From assembly GCA_903632075.3 (NCBI GenBank), contig CAHIKZ030005198.1, positions 1,327,001-1,391,000 of the forward strand: a stretch of DNA of 64,000 bases, given 5' to 3'. The stretch comes from Acanthosepion pharaonis (Eukaryota; Mollusca; Cephalopoda; Sepiida; Sepiidae). Shown here piece by piece: positions 32,864-42,764 of this stretch (position 1 is its first letter; every line of letters starts with the position of its first letter). The translations under genes were made by a program, and so were the position numbers. The notes under the pieces were generated by a model that saw only the letters and a program-made list of their open reading frames with translations, searched no databases and was not told the origin of the DNA.

Positions 32864-33398
32864 CAGTATCTGTCTATATTTCTGAGATGAAGCATTATGT
32901 ACACTATTTACATTGTTCGGACTATTGTCCTCATCTTTGTCGCCATATTTATTACAACGTTTCGCCCCTTCAGTATCTGTCTATATTTCTGAGATGAAGT
33001 ATTATGTACACTATTTACATTATTCGGACTATTGTCCTCATCTTTGTCGCCATATTTATTACAACGTTTCACCCCTTCAGTATCTGTCTATATTTCTGAG
33101 ATGAAGTATTATGTACACTATTTACATTATTCGGACTATTGTCCTCATCTTTGTCACCATATTTATTACAACGTTTCGCCCCTTCAGTATCTGTCTATAT
33201 TTATGAGATGAAGTATTATGTACACTATTTACATTATTCGGACTATTGTCCTCATCTTTGCCGCCATATTTATTACAACGTTTCGCCGCTTCAGTATCTG
33301 TCTATATTTCTGAGATGAAGTATTATGTACACTATTTACATTATTCGGACTACTGTCCTCATCTTTGTCGCCATATTTATTACAACGTTTTGACCGTT
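32864..33398 (-). repeat. 107-bp tandem repeat derived from a SINE tail, 5 units
   Basis: CAGTATCTGTCTATATTTCT begins at 32864, 32971, 33078, 33185 and 33292, exactly 107 bases apart. Each unit is the tail of the SINE at 33399-33640, so the SINE 3' part was amplified in place. Units are ~97 percent identical. Confidence 0.95.
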
Positions 33399-33640
33399 GT
33401 ACGCTCCGACCTTCTTCCGGTGGTTGGAATGTCGAACTGAACACTTTATTTCACCATCTGGAGGAAGACTGTTCTAGTTCCACGTGCCCTGTTTAATGGA
33501 TGTCAGTTGTCAGTTATCTCCAGTTAATTCTCTCTCCAAGTTCTCCACTGCCTTAACAGGGTATTGAACTCACAACTCTTCGGATCCTGTCACTGAATCT
33601 AACCAACGCCTTTATCCACTGTGCCATATGTCCTTGAGGA
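33399..33640 (-). mobile_element. tRNA-derived SINE (minus strand)
   Basis: On the minus strand it starts GGACATATGGCACAGTGGAT (A-box region) and contains GAGTTGTGAGTTCAATACCC (B-box region), then the body shared with 14343-14650. Confidence 0.8.
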
Positions 33641-33720
33641 ATGTAAAATATTGTTTCTGGAGATTTCGTAGACGAATAAAAAAGAGGGAGAAGAGTTCTG
33701 GCTTAACAAATTACTATCCA
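33640..33720 (+). repeat. Family P continuation
   Basis: TTCTGGAGATTTCGTAGACG and GAATAAAAAAGAGG match 32030-32075. Confidence 0.7.
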
Positions 33721-34556
33721 GGTAATAGCAATAGAACAGGATTATACAGAGAACTTATAGGAAATAAACCCTATTTCCATCACAATTACATACCGACATA
33801 AGATTAAAACACTTCCAAACTTTATTTTCTGCCTAGTAACATGACAGTATTTAAAGCGTGCCAAAAGGATTCCACAATACAAAATACACCGTTTAAATCA
33901 AAGTTTCTATTGGTTAGAAATTAACATCACCATATGAAATATTTAATCATCTCCAACAGCATGAACGACCAGTCGGTGACTTCAAACGAACCATCTTCAG
34001 CAACAACAAAGACGGTCAGTGAATATACGCTAACGAAAAAAACTGTAGTTTTTTCTGTGAACTAACTAGCGAAAGACTTAAATTCAAATTAAGATTTTAA
34101 TACTTTTAAACTCCTTTAAATTCTTGTACATATGTTTGTAAATATAAATGATTTATTTAACAGGCATACCCATGTTTTCTTTATTTTTGGAATTCGGACG
34201 TTCATATATATATATATGAAAAATTTCTCAACTATTAATCTACGCTCAGGCCTTTTCCCTATATTACCTTTCCTAACAAAATGACTACTCTCCCAAACAA
34301 AATGTACACAACTGTATCAAGAAATCAAAAGAAAATGGTTGAATCCGTCAACAATAAAAACAATATTTCCACACGTGACAGTACTTGACGTAATTTTCAG
34401 TTGACAATATGAATATAATAGCGTTTTCTAAATTCTTCCAGTTGATAAGGACATTCTGTTTTGTTGTTAATAGTTACTTTTTTTTAATAAATTCATTTAA
34501 TTTTTGCCTTGAAAAATAATAATATAATAATAATACATTTTCCTATTGTCTTTTAC

Positions 34557-34565
<9 letters not shown>
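33721..34565. other. Unassigned AT-rich region
   Basis: No recognised feature; a (TAA) run near 34510-34530. Confidence 0.45.

Positions 34566-34652
<87 letters not shown>
34561..34652. repeat. (TA)n(TG)n(TA)n tract
   Basis: Compound dinucleotide microsatellite. Confidence 0.95.
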
Positions 34653-34653
<1 letters not shown>

Positions 34654-34749
34654 CCTGAACGACAGAATTTCCTACAAACTTAATGAATATGTTGTTAAAG
34701 AAAATGCAGAACGAATTTGTAAAAGTAATGGTTACAACTGATTCTTCTT

Positions 34750-35140
34750 CTTCTATGTACCGTGTCCCTTCAGGATATTGAGATCATGGCTCTCCACAAT
34801 TTCCTATCCTTTGTAGTTCTTAATAACTCTGTCTTTTTGCCATCTTTCCAAAACCTTGCCCCGACATCCATTCACTCAAGCTGGCCAGGAAGGGAGTGCG
34901 TTGCTTTCTCCTGTCTCTCTTACCTTCAATCTGTCATGTGAGTATCAAATTTTCCAAACTATCTTTCCTCCTCATGTGCCTCCAAAATTTCAATCGTCTC
35001 TTCCTGATATTAAGTATAAGTGTCGTTTTTGTTGCCATTATCTCTGGAACTTCCTGGTTGCTATCATGTTCGTTCCACAGTATTCTCAGCATCCTTCTGT
35101 AGAACCACATTTCTGTTGTTTTAAGTCTATTTTTCATCTG
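34750..35140 (-). pseudogene. RTE-like LINE C-terminus (minus strand)
   Basis: The minus-strand frame includes LKTTEMWFYRRMLRILWNEH, NQEVPEIM and RRLKFWRHMRRKDSLENLI, the conserved C-terminal block downstream of the RT in RTE/BovB-type LINE proteins. It lies head to head with an RT piece at 35150. Confidence 0.75.
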
Positions 35141-35149
35141 TGAGGAGAC

Positions 35150-35520
35150 TGACGAGAATTGCCTGGTCTATAGGAGATGACACAGCGTTGATAGCAGACA
35201 CAGAATGGAAACTACGAGAACTCCAACTGAAGGTATTGAAGGAAAGCTAGAAGAAAGGACTAAACGCCAATTGCAAGAAGACTGAATACATGGTTGTCAG
35301 CTAAAAAGGAACAGCCCAACATTCAAAAAAAAAAAATTTAAATATCTTGGAAGCGTATTAACAGATGACGGAAAGTGCAACACGGAATATCGAAAGCGCA
35401 TTAGGAAAGCGAAAGATGCCTTCAAAAAGCTGAGCAAAGTATTAAGGAACAGGAAAATATTGTTAGAAAGAAAGAAAAGAGTACTAAACTGTTATGTACA
35501 AGTGATTAGGTAATTCATAA
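35150..35520 (+). pseudogene. RTE-like LINE RT fragment (plus strand)
   Basis: Translation across frames gives IGDDTALIADTEWKLRELQL (a DD-containing RT catalytic block), then KTEYMVVS, YLGSVLTDDGKCNTEYRKRI and AKDAFKKLSKVLRNRKI. This is the middle of an RTE-like RT. It is frameshifted and ends before the C-terminal block, which sits on the opposite strand. Confidence 0.75.
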
Positions 35521-35594
35521 TTTTATATGCTTAATATATTTCTTGGATTTCAAGAAATGTTTTGGGCGTTTTGCTAAAAATTGGTATTTCGTAT

Positions 35595-36070
35595 GCTTAA
35601 AAGATTGTCATAGCCCCTAGGGGTGACAGTGGGTACAAGCATCCACTGTCTGTAAAAATGCTTCAGTGGCATGCGTCTCAAATCGCCTCTCACGACTAAG
35701 TCCAGCTGTAACCCGGAGAATGGGCGAAGGCGGAAAACTGGCGCCTCATAACCAGCTGCTTCGGGTAGATTTGGCTCGATAGATCAAGAAGGCAGTCCAA
35801 TTAGCGGAGGGAAAACCCCGATTTTAAACATCCGCTGACTCGTGATCATATCCAAAACACGGAAGTAAATCTAGATAGAAAACCTGGAGTGGAGTCCCGA
35901 AGGTTGTTATCTGTCAACATTGACAACTTACCGGAAACTCCTTCAGCCAATCCGTGCTCAAATGTAATGCCAGTTTTCCTTTGGATCTTGTCGGTACGTC
36001 CGAGATGGTGTGTGTGTGTGGGAGGGGGGGTTAGTCTGGGCAGCACACGGCCTCCATATAACATCACCAA
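35595..36070 (+). mobile_element. Composite repeat, 5' module B
   Basis: GGTGACAGTGGGTACAAGCA through GGCCTCCATATAACATC matches 52135-52575. It is followed by the same 3' module that elsewhere follows the tRNA-type SINE head. Confidence 0.75.
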
Positions 36071-36344
36071 CCTAGTAGAAGGAAAATTCTGAATTCAAAC
36101 CACCTGCTGCCTTATAGGTCTTGCCTCTTTAACTTCTGAGAAGAGGGACAGAGTAACCTCAGCATTGACAGTGCAAAAGGAACAGGCAAGCCTTTGCACT
36201 ACTCTGCCTTGAGTGTCGCCATGAATCACAATTGTGAGATTGAGGTGGGTTGTGACCACAGTGGTATAAAATGCACTAACTGAATAAAATGAACAAAAAG
36301 ACATATTCTACCAAAGCATCCACATTCCCTCCATATTAAGTTCC
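36071..36344 (+). mobile_element. Shared SINE-type 3' module
   Basis: GAATTCAAACCACCTGCTGC to AAAAGACATATTCTACC. The same module is present at 37538-38245 (interrupted), 51825-52110 and 52585-52800. Confidence 0.8.
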
Positions 36345-36560
36345 AGTCAAACAGCTTCTTCCCATGAACCACTACTCTGTGGAACTGACTCCCAAGAGGA
36401 TGTTTCCCAGATCATTACAATTTTAACCTGTTTAAGTCTAGGGTTAAAGCATTATCTTCCCCTCCTCTAAACTCCTATAAACTGCCTCTTAACATAACCC
36501 TCTTCCTTGAGTGGCCCTTCTTACTAATTACTCTTACTTTTAAAAAAAGACAAAATTTAT
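36345..36560 (+). pseudogene. CR1/Jockey-like LINE extreme C-terminus
   Basis: Translated in mixed frames it gives an FF-P-TT-LWN-LP-type block, then NFNLFKSRVKAL, the last ~45 codons of CR1/Jockey-like proteins. Confidence 0.5.
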
Positions 36561-36699
36561 CAAGAGCTACAAAGGATGAGAAATTGTGGAGAGTCATAAT
36601 CACCTATATCCTGATGGGACACAGTACATAAAAGAATAATAATGAGAGGAAAGTCAATTCAATACTTAATACTACTGGAGGAGTAATGTATAGCGATTC

Positions 36700-37018
36700 G
36701 GATTGAGGAACACAATGCATAACATATTTAGTGAACTTGAGTAAATGGATTTCAAAACAGGGTTTAGGAGAGATAGTGTGGACAGAACATGGGGACTGAC
36801 AAAGTTTTAGAAAAAAATGGAAGCCAAAAAGGACACTTATACTTAACATCAGGAAGAGACAGATGAAAACTTTTATATCATATGAGGGAAGAGGGCTTGG
36901 AAAATTTGATACCCACAGGATAGATTGAAGGCAAGAGGGACAGAGGAACACAATGCATAACATACTTAGTGAGCTTGAGTAAATGCATTTCAAAACAGGG
37001 TTTAGGAGAGATAACAAA
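36700..37018 (+). mobile_element. Rearranged SINE head and RTE-like LINE tail
   Basis: A truncated SINE head (GGATTGAGG near 36702) joins AACACAATGCATAACAT. The LINE C-terminal part follows (36775-36945; LILNIRKR-type frame), then the same ~65-bp tail again (36946-37018). The LINE part is repeated at 38305-38477 and the tail at 51536-51610. Confidence 0.75.
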
Positions 37019-37239
37019 AAGACGAGGCATGGTAGATTAATGGTTAGCAGTTTGGATTGAGGAATTAGAGAACAGAGTTCAAATTCCGGTCGAGTTCATT
37101 ACATTCATTTATGTGCTAATACACTTGGGAAATGTATAAATCCATCTCTTCTCCCCCTTGCTATGGGTAAAATAGCAAAACAGACTGGGTCCTGTAGCCT
37201 TGTCTGGAAACCGGTCTAGGAGAAGAAAACTAAATTCAA
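37019..37239 (+). mobile_element. tRNA-derived SINE, 5' half
   Basis: GAGGCATGGTAGATTAATGG, AACAGAGTTCAAATTCCGG (B-box region), CACTTGGGAAATGTATAAAT and ATGGGTAAAATAGCAAAAC. It is interrupted at 37239 by the U6 chimera and resumes at 37538. Compare the uninterrupted copy at 51611-52110. Confidence 0.85.
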
Positions 37240-37257
37240 TGTACTCGCTTCGGCAGT

Positions 37258-37293
<36 letters not shown>

Positions 37294-37537
37294 TCATGCC
37301 CCCCTACTCAAGGATGACACGCAAATTCGTGAAGCGGTCCATATTTTTAAATTTCCTAAAAGAAGTTGGATTGTACTCAAAAATATGAGTAATTGAAAAA
37401 TGGTTCAAATATATATGTATACATACACACCTTTATCAAACTATCGCTATGAATCTATTTCAAAATTTTGTTGGTATGAAATGACCCACTGAGGTTTTGA
37501 TATGCCATAAAACAAACCAACCAACCAACCAACAACG
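37240..37537 (+). mobile_element. U6/LINE-tail chimeric retrocopy with 8-bp TSD
   Basis: The insert starts with U6 snRNA sequence and switches after its T run to ~190 bp of the 3' UTR also found, inverted, at 32105 and 59130. It ends in (AACC)n. AAATTCAA flanks both sides (37232-37239 and 37538-37545), and the intact SINE copy at 51825 lacks the insert. This structure is expected when a LINE reverse transcriptase switches template to U6 RNA. Confidence 0.85.
37241..37348 (+). ncRNA. U6 snRNA-like retropseudogene
   Basis: Full-length U6 spliceosomal RNA homologue: CGCTTCGGCAG, ATACTAAAATTGGAACGATA, the ACAGAGA splice-site box, AAGGATGACACGCAAATTCG and a terminal T run. The 5' stem is GTAC/GTAC rather than the usual GTGC/GCAC, so pairing is kept. 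The AGC region and following C/G stretch differ from the animal consensus at several sites (TTATCATGCCCCCC), and one change lies near GAAGCGGTCC. Upstream is SINE, with no U6 promoter element, so a pseudogene is far more likely than an expressed gene. Confidence 0.9.
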
Positions 37538-37624
37538 AAATTCAAACCACCTGCTGCCTTGTAGGCAAAGTCTAGAAGAAAAACAAAATCCACCTCTGAG
37601 AGGAGGGATGGTGGGAACCTCAGC
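37538..37624 (+). mobile_element. SINE 3' module, part 1
   Basis: AAATTCAAACCACCTGCTGC to GGGAACCTCAGC; interrupted by a LINE fragment. Confidence 0.85.
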
Positions 37625-38054
37625 TTGACTTGACTTGACTTGACTTGTATCGGTTTTCACCCTGGTCGACTTGAAGCGGCTTCTTCCCGAGCAAGTACAG
37701 CATCACGTATCATCGCTGCCCACGCTCGCCGATCCTGAGCCAGGTCACACGAAATGGCGAGCCAAACGCGATTCCATCGTCGAAGACCAACTACTTGTGG
37801 ACCCGATATTACTTACATCCCTAATTGTGCTAGCCACGTCCTCAGCTGCCCACCGACACGTTTCCGCCAACCAGGAAGAGAAGGAGGGAGAAGTACATCG
37901 CGGATGAGCTCTCCCTCCGGGCGTCGAGCTGCGTGCCCGAACCATCGGAGACGACGCTGGAGCAGGACGGGTGGAAGAGGACGGAGACTCAGGCGACGAC
38001 GTAGAGTGGTTGTGGGCACATGATCGATTCGGCGGCATCGTAGAATGCAGCTCT
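37625..38054 (-). mobile_element. 5'-truncated LINE fragment with 12-bp TSD
   Basis: Minus-strand translation contains LLQRRLRWFGHAARRPEGEL, LPGWRKRVGGQLRTWLAQLG and, after a frame change, QDRRAWAAMIRDTV, the C-terminus of R1/RTE-type LINE proteins. The 3' end carries a (CAAGT)n tail (GACTT on the plus strand at 37625-37650). GGGAACCTCAGC flanks both sides (37613-37624 and 38055-38066), a 12-bp target duplication. It is a classic truncated insertion into the SINE 3' module. Confidence 0.85.
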
Positions 38055-38245
38055 GGGAACCTCAGCATCCCCGGTGCAAAAGGAACTGCCAAGCCATTGC
38101 ACTATTCTGCCAAGAATATCACAAGGAACCACAACTGTGAGATGGAGGGGAGTGGTGAGCACAGTGGTGGTGCAAAATACACTAACTGAATAAAATGAAC
38201 AAAAAGACATATTCTACCAAAACATCCACAAAGCATCCCTCCATA
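38055..38245 (+). mobile_element. SINE 3' module, part 2
   Basis: CATCCCCGGTGCAAAAGGAA to AAAAGACATATTCTACC, continuing the SINE after the LINE insert. Confidence 0.85.
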
Positions 38246-38249
38246 TTAA

Positions 38250-38477
38250 GAGATGAAGAAGAGTTATGAAGCAACAGAAATGTGCTTCTACAGATGCCTG
38301 CTGAAAATACTGTGGACAGAACATGGGGACTGACAAAGTTTTAGAAAAAAATGGAAGCCAAAAAGGACACTTATACTTAACATCAGGAAGAGAAGGTGAA
38401 AACTTTTATATCATATGAGGGAAGAGGGCTTGGAAAATTTGATACCCACAGGATAGATTGAAAGCAAGAGAGACAGA
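38250..38477 (+). pseudogene. RTE-like LINE C-terminus, target of the LTR element
   Basis: Translation gives SYEATEMCFYRCLLKILWTE and, after a frameshift, TLILNIRKRR and EEGLENLI, the C-terminal block of RTE-type proteins. It is a tandem-duplicate partner of 36775-36945. The LTR element is inserted after CAGA at 38474-38477, and the sequence resumes at 51534. Confidence 0.75.
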
Positions 38478-40619
38478 TGGTTTATTAAACAGGTTGTTGA
38501 TTTTTTTTTAAACGGAAAATAATTGAGTTGAAAATAATTCACTAAAGTTGTACTTAGACGATCCTAAGGAAAGAAGAAGGAAGGGGAAAGAAAAGAGGAA
38601 GAAAAAAAAAAAAAGGAAAGAGAGATGGATGATGCATGACCCGGTCATAAGCGAAGATAGGTGTCAGAAAGATATCTTGGCCTGCGTGTTGGCCGAATTT
38701 TAAAAGACAATAGAGAATTGTTATTTGAAATGAAAAATCATTTAGAGGGAGAAAAAGAACCAGGCTTGATGACAGTGTATTGGGATTGATAAGAATATCG
38801 GTCAAAGCACCTAGCCTACTTTTGCGTGGAAAGACTCATTGTCAAATTGGAGAAAGGGGAATTTCTTTTTAGAACAATAGAAACGAAATTTTTTTTAATC
38901 GGAGAAAAAGTGTCTTTTGGGTTGAGGGGAGGACCGGTGGAACTGTATACAGATTCTGACCTATTAAGAATTGGAAACCCACGATAATAAAGTGGGGACA
39001 TTTTCAATGTAGATAATTAAGATTTTCTGACTGTCGGGTCTGACAAAAACAAGAGGTGAAAAACGATTGTCTCAGCTCACAGATGGCGCCAATATTCTTT
39101 CCTGAAGTCACATCTAATTAGCGGCAGGCTGTTTTGACAGAGCCCAGGTGAGAAAAAGCCAAGATTGTCATTTTTCGTACGTGCGAAAAGGGCAAAATTG
39201 GATTTTGTTTTTTTTAAAACAAGAACGATGTAAACCACGCCCGAAAGGAGGAGAAAGGATGCTCGATCAATAACAATTGGTCGGAAACGGTCACGTGGCA
39301 TACGGGAGAGAGGAGGAGAAATGCTCGATCAGGAATCATTGGTCGAGAGCGGTCACCTGACATATGAGGGACCGGGAAAGATGGGTGTGCGCCTCCCCAC
39401 CAAAGGCACTGTGAGGAAGTAAAGGGGTGAAAACAATAGCGATAATGGGAAGACAGAAATAATGCGGCTATTGGAATTATCGAGAAACCCCCTGACGCCG
39501 ACAAACCCACCCCGGTTTGTTGCGGCGTCAATAAAAGCAGGACCCCAGTCGACAGAAATGAGTTGCAGCTGGACCGCGGGCAGGGATAGAGCCTGAACGC
39601 GGGCATCAGGCCCGATTCACTCGCCCCTTTGCGGGCAAGAGAATCCTCAGACAAGAAATCCTTCCAGCCCAAGTCGAAGACAAAGAAGAAATTTCCGAAA
39701 GCCCAGAGAAGATCCAGACGAAGAAGAGAGATTGCAGCCCAAGCCAGACGAAGAAGAGATTGCTGGAAGGACGCCAAGAGTTGGCAGAGTTACGGCGAGA
39801 AGAGTTCAGCCCCGGACGGCAGCGAGAAGAGATCACCTCGGACGCAGCGAGAAGAGAGACGACAGAGAGTAGCGGCTGAGTTGCGGCAAGAAATCCTTCC
39901 ACCCAAGTCGAAACAAGAAATCCTTCCACCCAAGTCGAAGACAAGAGAACTTCCAGCCCAAGTGGACAAAGAAGATTACTCGGAAGCCGCAGAGAAGATC
40001 CAGCCCAAGTCGAAGACAAGAGAAGTTCTATCTAAGTCGACGAAGAAGAAGAAATACAACTCAAGTCGAAGAGAAGAATCAACTGCGAATGATCGATAGA
40101 AATTAGCCCCAGTGTCGAACTAAACCACACTCCGACATACACAATTCTAAAGAGTAGGCAATTCGAAATCTTTAGGTTGTGTGATAGAAGATTGGTGCCA
40201 TAGTCCACAGAGCGGGTCGGGAAATGAGAACAATTTTGTTTTTATGTAACGGACATTAGATATAAAAGGTTGTTACCCTTTTTTTTTTATCAGCAATCTT
40301 TTTGTCTCGTGAGTTTTTTTTTTTTTTTTTTACTTGTGTTTTGCCACCCCCGTCGGACTCAACTTGTATCGGCCCCAATCCCTGCTGGTCCCGTCTGTCT
40401 AAGATCTAAACACAGCGTGGGTAGACAGACCGGAGATCAGTACAGTTGCTTCAGTAACCAGGTATTGGAAGCGAGTTGGGAAAGGCGAGGCTGGTGATCA
40501 TCCAACCAAGGGGTTGGAGCGGCACGCTTGGAACCAGGAGGAGCGACCAGGAGGAGCGACGTCATAGTTGGCGCCGTAACCAAGGGATTCGACCCTGGGC
40601 CAGGTGTGTAACCGTCACA
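38478..40619 (+). repeat. 5' LTR (2142 bp)
   Basis: Starts TGGTTTATT and ends GTCACA. Compared with the 3' LTR it lacks ~60 bp just after the first TG, consistent with a small internal deletion near the start. It contains GATATAAAAGG (40258), AATAAA (near 39529), and a tandem-repeat block of AAGTCGAAGACAAGAGA phrases (39650-40060) in which an open frame (39629-40099) is not conserved in the 3' LTR. Confidence 0.9.
40255..40270 (+). promoter_or_regulatory. LTR TATA box candidate
   Basis: GATATAAAAGG, conserved in the 3' LTR near 51174. It would start transcription ~30 bases downstream, near the T-rich stretch. A second possible signal, AATAAAAG near 39529, might be a polyadenylation site. Confidence 0.5.
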
Positions 40620-40700
40620 CGTGGTGCCGTGACCAACGGATCAACCCTGAGACAACCACGTCACATATGGTGCCGTGACCGAGGGATTTCAACCCTGAGA
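40569..40700 (+). promoter_or_regulatory. Primer-binding site, three PBS-like repeats
   Basis: TGGTGCCGTGACC begins at 40622, two bases after the LTR end, the normal place for a tRNA-primed PBS. Similar units start at 40569 inside the LTR (TGGCGCCGTAACCAAGGGAT) and at 40668 (TGGTGCCGTGACCGAGGGAT). The tRNA partner was not determined. Confidence 0.65.
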
Positions 40701-40790
40701 AGACCACGATCGACCGCCGTTGCTGAAAATTCAGACAGAACTCAGAACGACCCGGGACCAAAGGAAGAAAAGAACAGAATCGTCTGCAAG

Positions 40791-40853
40791 GTAGGACACC
40801 TTATTTTATTTCCCAACCTCGATTGTTGCTGCATAGACTGTCTTTCTCTGTAG
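40791..40853 (+). other. Possible leader intron
   Basis: CAAG|GTAGGAC at the left and a pyrimidine-rich CTTTCTCTGTAG at the right bound 63 bases just before the gag ATG at 40856. Splice signals only; no transcript evidence. The donor could also serve env splicing. Confidence 0.4.
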
Positions 40854-40855
40854 AC

Positions 40856-42200
40856 ATGTCTGACTATGATTCGGATAGAGCAGTGGGGGTGAAGAGGAAG
40901 TAGGGCGGGGGTTGTCAGTGGATTTAAGGAAGCTGTTGGGTGGACCGAGGGTCCCAGTATTTGATGGCAGCGGGAAGGAGTTTAAAACTGGCTGGCAATC
41001 CTCGAGAAGAGCCGAACCATCTACGAGCTTTCGGACCAAGAAACCCTGTATTTGGCATACGATGCCACAAAGGGAAAAGCGTCTGAGTTCGTGAGGGGGC
41101 TCTTGGAAAACCAACCCTGCTTGTCTTGGGAAGAGATAAAAGACTGCTAACCAAAGAGTTCGCCGACGAAGGTACGGCCATAGAGGCCATGAGGGCCCTT
41201 TTAAAACTGACACAGCTACGGGATGAAACCCCGGGAGAATTGGGGGGCCCGAGCGGGGAAGCTATCGTCGTTGGTATTCCCCGAAGTGGTCAGGGATAAT
41301 GCGGTTATGCAGGCCCAACTGGCGGACCTGTATGTAGAGGCGCTGAGCGACGAGCGTGTTCGTCACGACGTATTGAAAGAAGGACCGCTCAGACTGTCGG
41401 CAGCGATAGAGCTGGCCAGGGAGAGCCAGGGCGTGTGGGATAAAGTGAAGAGGTGTGGGAAGAAGCAGATACCAAGTCAGGAGGCTGGAAGAAGGGGTAG
41501 GCGGAAGATCCCCCCGTGTGGAATCAGAGGGTTAAGGAAGAGGTGGATCGGGCAGAATTATGGGAGGAGGACCCCAATAGAAGGGCATGGTCGACCAGGC
41601 ATGGCTTTTATAAGCCCACGCCGGGTCGATACGGGCTGGTCTGCTGGACCTGTGGGTACGAGGACCACAGGGCGGCGGAATGTCCGACGAAGTGGGGGTT
41701 GCCCCAGACTTCAATCAGGACAGATGCACCAGGTGTGGTAAGAAAGGACACCTGGCCAAGTGGTGCGGGCTGAGGAAGGGTGCCCCACCGATATTAACAA
41801 AGAAGGCTGAGCCCAAGAGACCGGCCCAGGGAAAAGCCAGCGGGCCACCCCAGAATTAAGAGGAGGGTGGCCCAGTTAAAAAGAAGAGAAATAAAAGCTT
41901 GGACCAGTGAACGGGTGAACCGCTTGAATAGAGGACAGGTTCCCTGAGAATAGATGCAAGGCCAACCCAGTTAAAAAGGGAAAGAGCAAAATGTTGGACA
42001 TGTGGTCGGGCGGGCCACTTTGCGGCAAGCTGTCCAACAAGAAGGTGCTGGTTTTGCAGGAGGCCAGGACACCTGAAAAGAAACTGTATTTTTAGAAACG
42101 GCCATGGGAGACCGGGAGAGGTCCGGCCGGGGTCGCCCAGGTGCAGGGGGCGCAGAACTCCACCTCATGAGAAAAATGAAGGTGATATATTACTACCGGC
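40856..42200 (+). pseudogene. gag: gag-like region, four CCHC knuckles, frameshifted
   Basis: Encodes the structural capsid/nucleocapsid precursor. The capsid-like part includes MQAQLADLYVEALSDERVR and LRLSAAIELARESQG at 41310-41430. Four CX2CX4HX4C zinc knuckles follow: CWTCGYEDHRAAEC (~41644), CTRCGKKGHLAKWC (~41728), CWTCGRAGHFAASC (~41994) and CWFCRRPGHLKRNC (~42045). They form two pairs separated by ~230 bases. Successive segments lie in different frames, with breaks around 41000-41220, 41510 and 41710 and stops between knuckle pairs, so no continuous protein is encoded as assembled. Confidence 0.8.
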
Positions 42201-42204
42201 GCCT

Positions 42205-42764
42205 ATGGCTGGGTTAACCCAAAGGTGGGGACCCAGGAAGAAGAAAGCTCAAGTGTTCTCTTCGCTAACGCAAGAGAAAGAACTATCCTGTAGAGCAGAG
42301 ATAGGTGGTAGAGAGATGAGGGCTTTGGTGGACACAGGAGCATCTGTGTCATTGATGAGAGAGGAAACATACAGGCGGGTGAAACGGAAGAGAAGGTTAC
42401 GGGAAGCGGACATAGAGATCACGCAAGCAGATGGCCCCCCCTGGAGATAAAAGGGATGGTGAGGCTCCCGGTGAGGATTGGGAGGGTGAAAAGCACCCAA
42501 AATTTTTACGTAACCCCCGACCTGTGTACAGAGGCAATCTTGGGAGAAGATTGGCTCCGGAGCCAGAAGGCCCAGATCGAGTTTAATCCTACTGTGTTGG
42601 TGGTGAACGGCGAGAGAACGCCATTGGGATGCCCACCAGAGGAAGAGATAACCATAGTGGTGGAGGAAGATGTAAAGTTACCTCCTAGGACCGCAGTGTC
42701 GGGAAAGGGTAGGCTAATGTCAAAAAAAAGGTACGGAGAGGACCTCTGCAGTTGGTCCCTGTAG
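42205..42764 (+). pseudogene. pol: Retropepsin-like protease, frameshifted
   Basis: The aspartic protease active-site block ALVDTGASVSLM lies at about residues 40-51 of the first frame (42205-42450), and the flap/C-terminal ILGEDWL block in the second (42456-42764). A frame break occurs at a run of C residues near 42437. The enzyme would cleave Gag-Pol; catalytic D-T-G is preserved. Confidence 0.85.

Noticed and set aside
37241..37348. Functional U6 gene
   Set aside because: It sits inside a retroposed chimera with target duplication, lacks upstream promoter elements and has several changes in conserved positions.
39629..40099. Accessory gene in the LTR
   Set aside because: The reading frame and repeat number differ between the two otherwise near-identical LTRs.
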